The notes under the pieces were generated by a model. That model saw nothing but the letters and a program-made list of their open reading frames with translations, did no database searches and had not been told where the DNA came from. 5,699 nt of DNA from an uncultured Sphingomonadaceae bacterium. GTDB taxonomy: Bacteria > Pseudomonadota > Alphaproteobacteria > Sphingomonadales > Sphingomonadaceae. Shown here piece by piece: positions 5,508 to 5,699 of this stretch (its first letter is position 1; each line of letters opens with the position of its first letter). The position numbers were made by a program, and so were the translations under genes. The stretch spans positions 1 through 5,699 of the forward strand of contig CALKXX010000226.1 in the NCBI GenBank assembly GCA_938003725.1, read 5' to 3'.

Positions 5508-5699
5508 CCATCCACAATATCGTATTCGATATTGGTAATGTTATCGTGCGATGGGATCCCCAACTGATTGTTGCGCGGACCTTCGGCGCGGATCGCGCAA
5601 ACAAAGACTTCGTGAGATCCATATTCCCAGGTAAAAATATTTGGTTACCATTGAACCGCGGTGAGATTTCCGCAGCCGAAGCAATGGAGCGCTATCGTA
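5504..5699 (+). CDS. Partial HAD-family hydrolase (N-terminal 65 aa), TTG start
   Basis: The frame opens at TTG 5504, overlapping the S9A peptidase stop in the tetranucleotide TTGA, and is cut by the right edge. It reads MTIHNIVFDIGNVIVRWDP (residues 1-19). HAD motif I is FDIGNV, with Asp9 as the expected nucleophile, and RGEIS (about residues 53-57) follows in the start of the cap region. This matches the YihX-like HAD-IA group, which includes sugar-phosphate phosphatases (FDLGNVIVD and RGEIS in YihX as I recall). Motifs II-IV and the substrate lie outside the window, so the exact activity is unknown. No ATG or GTG in frame lies upstream near motif I, so TTG is the only credible start. The 4-base overlap implies translational coupling to the peptidase in one plus-strand operon. 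Confidence 0.85.
   Translation, partial: MTIHNIVFDIGNVIVRWDPQLIVARTFGADRANKDFVRSIFPGKNIWLPLNRGEISAAEAMERYR

Overview
The window looks like ordinary chromosome from an alphaproteobacterium, most likely a sphingomonad (Sphingomonadales, possibly a marine Sphingopyxis/Sphingorhabdus-like lineage). This is inferred from moderate GC content, protein style (a three-domain Xaa-Pro aminopeptidase beginning MSTYEARL and an exported oligopeptidase-B-like enzyme ending PLTPGEWPEWGNP), and the tRNA-Thr(GGU) sequence. No mobile element, CRISPR array or transfer signature is visible, and I found no new multi-gene system.

Layout, left to right. A minus-strand gene starts at 318 and runs off the left edge. 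Its N-terminus faintly resembles a nucleotidyltransferase, but I cannot name it. Bases 319-660 contain no convincing gene, but do contain a near-perfect 20-bp palindrome and a possible -10 box. A minus-strand tRNA-Thr(GGU) lies at 661-735, with a T8 tract directly after its CCA and a good upstream promoter candidate. A short, very basic plus-strand ORF (837-983) follows; its stop overlaps that of the convergent thioesterase gene.

The core is a divergent peptidase pair. On the minus strand, an M24B Xaa-Pro aminopeptidase (3256-1472) is followed without a single spacer base by a hotdog-fold acyl-CoA thioesterase (1471-980), probably one transcript. On the plus strand, an S9A oligopeptidase-B-like serine peptidase (3348-5507) has a signal peptide. 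It overlaps by 4 bases a HAD-family hydrolase that starts with TTG at 5504 and is cut by the right edge. The two peptidase genes share about 91 bp of upstream DNA.

The peptidases plausibly cooperate in peptide breakdown. The exported S9A enzyme would cut oligopeptides in the periplasm, and the predicted cytosolic aminopeptidase would remove N-terminal residues preceding proline after uptake. This is inferred from gene order and family function. The most interesting detail is that the S9A enzyme keeps the oligopeptidase B catalytic triad but has lost three of the four acidic residues tied to dibasic specificity in enteric oligopeptidase B.
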